Below, one piece after another: positions 4,912 through 6,092 of a DNA stretch of 6,092 bases. This DNA is from Caldifarciminota bacterium (lineage in GTDB: Bacteria > Hydrothermota > Tepidihabitantia > Tepidihabitantales > JAOUPE01). The first letter of the stretch is position 1; every line of letters starts with the position of its first letter. The translations under genes and the position numbers were made by a program. Location: positions 1 to 6,092 of the forward strand of contig JAOUPE010000105.1 in the NCBI GenBank assembly GCA_029880025.1, read 5' to 3'. The notes beneath the pieces are model-generated. The model saw only the letters and a program-made list of their open reading frames with translations, did not search any database and was not told the origin of the DNA.

Positions 4912-5190
4912 TTAGAGTTTATTAGATTTATAACCCCTTCGTTTATTGTTAAGATTAAAACTTTTTGCAAATTTATAGTAGTCGCTGTGTTTTAGCTCAA
5001 AACAAATTAATTCGTTGAAGTTTGTTTTTAAAAGATAATCGTTTTCTCTAATTAAATTACCAAATGCTTCTTCAGGGTTTTTACCTTTTGTAAATCCTAT
5101 TACCTGGCAATTATCAACATCGGGTTCGGGCGACTCTGTATTTGGCTGGAAAGTAATCCCTTCATCGGTAATAAAAATATAACTTTTCAT
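4912..5190 (-). CDS. Small conserved-looking protein of unknown function
   Basis: This 92-residue product starts at ATG 5190, which shares an ATGA with the stop of the upstream HARE-HTH nuclease gene, so the two are translationally coupled. The core is MKSYIFITDEGITFQP (1-16), then TESPEPDVDNCQVIGFTKG (18-36) and NPEEAFGNLIRENDYL (38-53), ending NELICFEL (59-66). I recall similar 80-90-residue hypothetical proteins with a QP-x-S/T-E-S-P-E-P-D-[VI]-[ED]-N-x-Q-V-[IL]-G pattern in bacteria and archaea, without a known function. The last dozen residues are basic (NNKRRGYKSNKL). There are no membrane segments. Coupling to a nuclease gene suggests an accessory or regulatory role in the same system, but nothing in the sequence proves it. 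Confidence 0.75.
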   Translation of the reverse strand: MKSYIFITDEGITFQPNTESPEPDVDNCQVIGFTKGKNPEEAFGNLIRENDYLLKTNFNELICFELKHSDYYKFAKSFNLNNKRRGYKSNKL

Positions 5191-5954
5191 CTTTCTTTAA
5201 TACTAAAGCCTTCTTTTAAAGCATGATGAGTTAATGCTGTATTATAGAGTTTTTCTAACTCACTATAAAATCTAAATAGAAATTTATTTTTGAAATCTCT
5301 AAATGGCGTTTGGTTAACATATCGTTCATATAAGTCTTTCTCCTTTTCACTCGGACCAATAATAAAAAGTTGGGTAGGAAATCTCTTTGGTATTTTCAGC
5401 AGTCTGTCTAAACCAGATTTCACTCTTGTTGTTTCTTCTATTTCGAAAGCATATACAGGAAATAATCCATAATCGTCCTCATCGAACCATAATGTATCTA
5501 TCTCTATAATTTTTCTTAAATTAGGACCTCTGAAAACATCGGCACAGTCAGTTACGCTGATAAAGTCTCTAAGCAGTTTTCCTTGGTAATTTCTAATGGT
5601 CTGGTCATGTGGGGGCACATAAGTTTCATATCCATAAATTTTTCCAAGTGTTGCCAACATCCCTTGTGCAATTCCATGGTTAATGTCTGGTTTTTCAGTA
5701 AATTTCTGTGAATTTACTTTTAAGGGTTTTTCTCCTGAAAGTTCATAAATGCCTTGTCCTAACGGCTTAAAAATTTTATATTGCCTCACAACTCTTCTTA
5801 TCGTAGCTTGCCAAGTCGGGTTGGTTTTAGTTTTAGGGTGTTCCTTCACTAATTTATTAATCTCTGATAAATGCCCATGCCCTCCTAGTTCTGACAAAGC
5901 ATCTCTTACTACATCTTTCCAGGTTAATTTCTGTTTATCTACTTTAGTAAACAT
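5187..5954 (-). CDS. HARE-HTH domain fused to a restriction-endonuclease-like domain
   Basis: This 255-residue protein has an N-terminal HARE-HTH (HB1/ASXL-type winged helix) at about 10-72: LTWKDVVRDALSELGGHGHL (10-29), NPTWQATIRRVVRQY (45-59) and GQGIYELS (66-73). In bacteria this module is known from restriction-modification and other DNA-linked proteins. Residues 93-245 form a second domain with HGIAQGMLATLGKIYGYETY (93-112), then KIIEIDTLWF (148-157) and VYAFEIEETTRVKSGLDRLL (167-186), FIIG (197-200) and TPFRDF (216-221). The D153...E171-x-E173 arrangement after a beta strand resembles a PD-(D/E)XK-type nuclease with an E-x-E variant in place of E-x-K. A DNA-binding restriction or modification-dependent nuclease is the likeliest role. 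The start is ATG 5954, 7 bases after a methyltransferase-like fragment; no Shine-Dalgarno sequence is visible. Confidence 0.8.
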   Translation of the reverse strand: MFTKVDKQKLTWKDVVRDALSELGGHGHLSEINKLVKEHPKTKTNPTWQATIRRVVRQYKIFKPLGQGIYELSGEKPLKVNSQKFTEKPDINHGIAQGMLATLGKIYGYETYVPPHDQTIRNYQGKLLRDFISVTDCADVFRGPNLRKIIEIDTLWFDEDDYGLFPVYAFEIEETTRVKSGLDRLLKIPKRFPTQLFIIGPSEKEKDLYERYVNQTPFRDFKNKFLFRFYSELEKLYNTALTHHALKEGFSIKER

Positions 5955-5961
5955 AACAATA

Positions 5962-6060
5962 TTATCTAATTTTAGCGAAGGGTGCCCAGCTCCCTCGTGA
6001 CTTAAAACTCCAGACTGTATTAGTCTCCAGAACGAAATTTTTTGGTTCTTGAGTCAACAT
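5962..6060 (-). pseudogene. Fragment resembling the N-terminus of a beta-class (N4/N6) DNA methyltransferase
   Basis: An ATG at 6060 opens 32 codons ending in TAA at 5962, and the frame stays open upstream to the window edge. The peptide contains PKNFVLETNTVWSF (6-19), KSRGSWAPF (20-28) and AKIR. From memory, a large group of N4/N6 methyltransferases begins with [ST]-V-W-S-F-P-x-R-G-x-W-A-T-H-x-x-x-Y-R-G-N-W-S-P. The T-V-W-S-F and R-G-x-W-A parts match, while the part between W-A-T-H and the second R-G appears lost and no catalytic motif follows. The stop falls 7 bases before the HARE-HTH nuclease start. This fits a deleted methyltransferase whose remnant now acts as a leader. A functional leader peptide, or the tail of a gene entering from the right, is also possible. 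Confidence 0.5.
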
Positions 6061-6092
6061 TTTCTTTTTTAAGGTTGGACTTGAAATATTAA

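Noticed and set aside
5749..6000. 83-codon forward frame
   Set aside because: Antisense to the HARE-HTH domain and the methyltransferase-like fragment; cysteine-rich, low-information translation.
6012..6026. AGACT-GTATT-AGTCT inverted repeat
   Set aside because: Five-base arms are common by chance in AT-rich DNA, and it lies within the methyltransferase-like reading frame.
1..6092. tRNA or rRNA genes
   Set aside because: No cloverleaf with a TTCRA T-loop and CCA-type end, and no rRNA-like sequence, was seen on either strand.

Overview
The window reads as bacterial, Gram-negative-type DNA. Evidence for this is a lipoprotein signal peptide and an exported protein of beta-barrel character, good TTGACx/TATAAT-type promoters, and tightly packed or overlapping genes. 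No rRNA, tRNA or housekeeping gene fixes the taxon. The mixture of a wHTH-MNT/HEPN pair, solitary restriction-like genes and AT-rich filler would suit an uncultured candidate-phylum genome (WOR-3-like, for example), but that is only an impression. Base composition changes sharply: 2161-2220 has 33 G+C in 60 bases, while 4201-4260 has 10 in 60.

Layout from left to right. Positions 1-364 hold a decayed region with a short reverse-strand fragment (94-213) that looks like the start of a DUF523-type protein, then a promoter. Positions 365-823 encode a GNAT acetyltransferase, the only convincing forward-strand gene. Positions 996-2004 hold a reverse-strand two-gene toxin-antitoxin-like operon: a winged-helix/minimal-nucleotidyltransferase (MNT) fusion followed by an overlapping HEPN gene. 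Its promoter is overlaid by two TACA-N3-TGTA palindromes 21 bp apart. Positions 2117-3674 are a GC-rich reverse-strand operon of an exported putative outer-membrane protein and a lipoprotein metallophosphoesterase. Its promoter predicts a leaderless mRNA. A second copy of the MNT-operon operator (43 of 47 bases identical) lies beyond it at 3871-3917, so the GC-rich block is bracketed by two copies of the same regulatory sequence.

Positions 3953-6060 are an AT-rich reverse-strand cluster. In transcription order it holds a 32-codon fragment resembling the N-terminus of a beta-class DNA methyltransferase, a HARE-HTH domain fused to a restriction-endonuclease-like domain, a small conserved-looking protein of unknown function joined by an ATGA overlap, and a DpnII/MboI-type endonuclease homologue. 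No complete methyltransferase is present.

The most striking global signal is that GATC, the site cut by characterised DpnII/MboI enzymes, is absent from 680 to 6092 by eye. Only two copies occur in the window, both in the acetyltransferase gene, against roughly twenty expected by chance. This fits past or present GATC-directed restriction. The window is best read as an accessory, defence-rich region with fragmentary genes at both ends and a distinct GC-rich envelope module in the middle.
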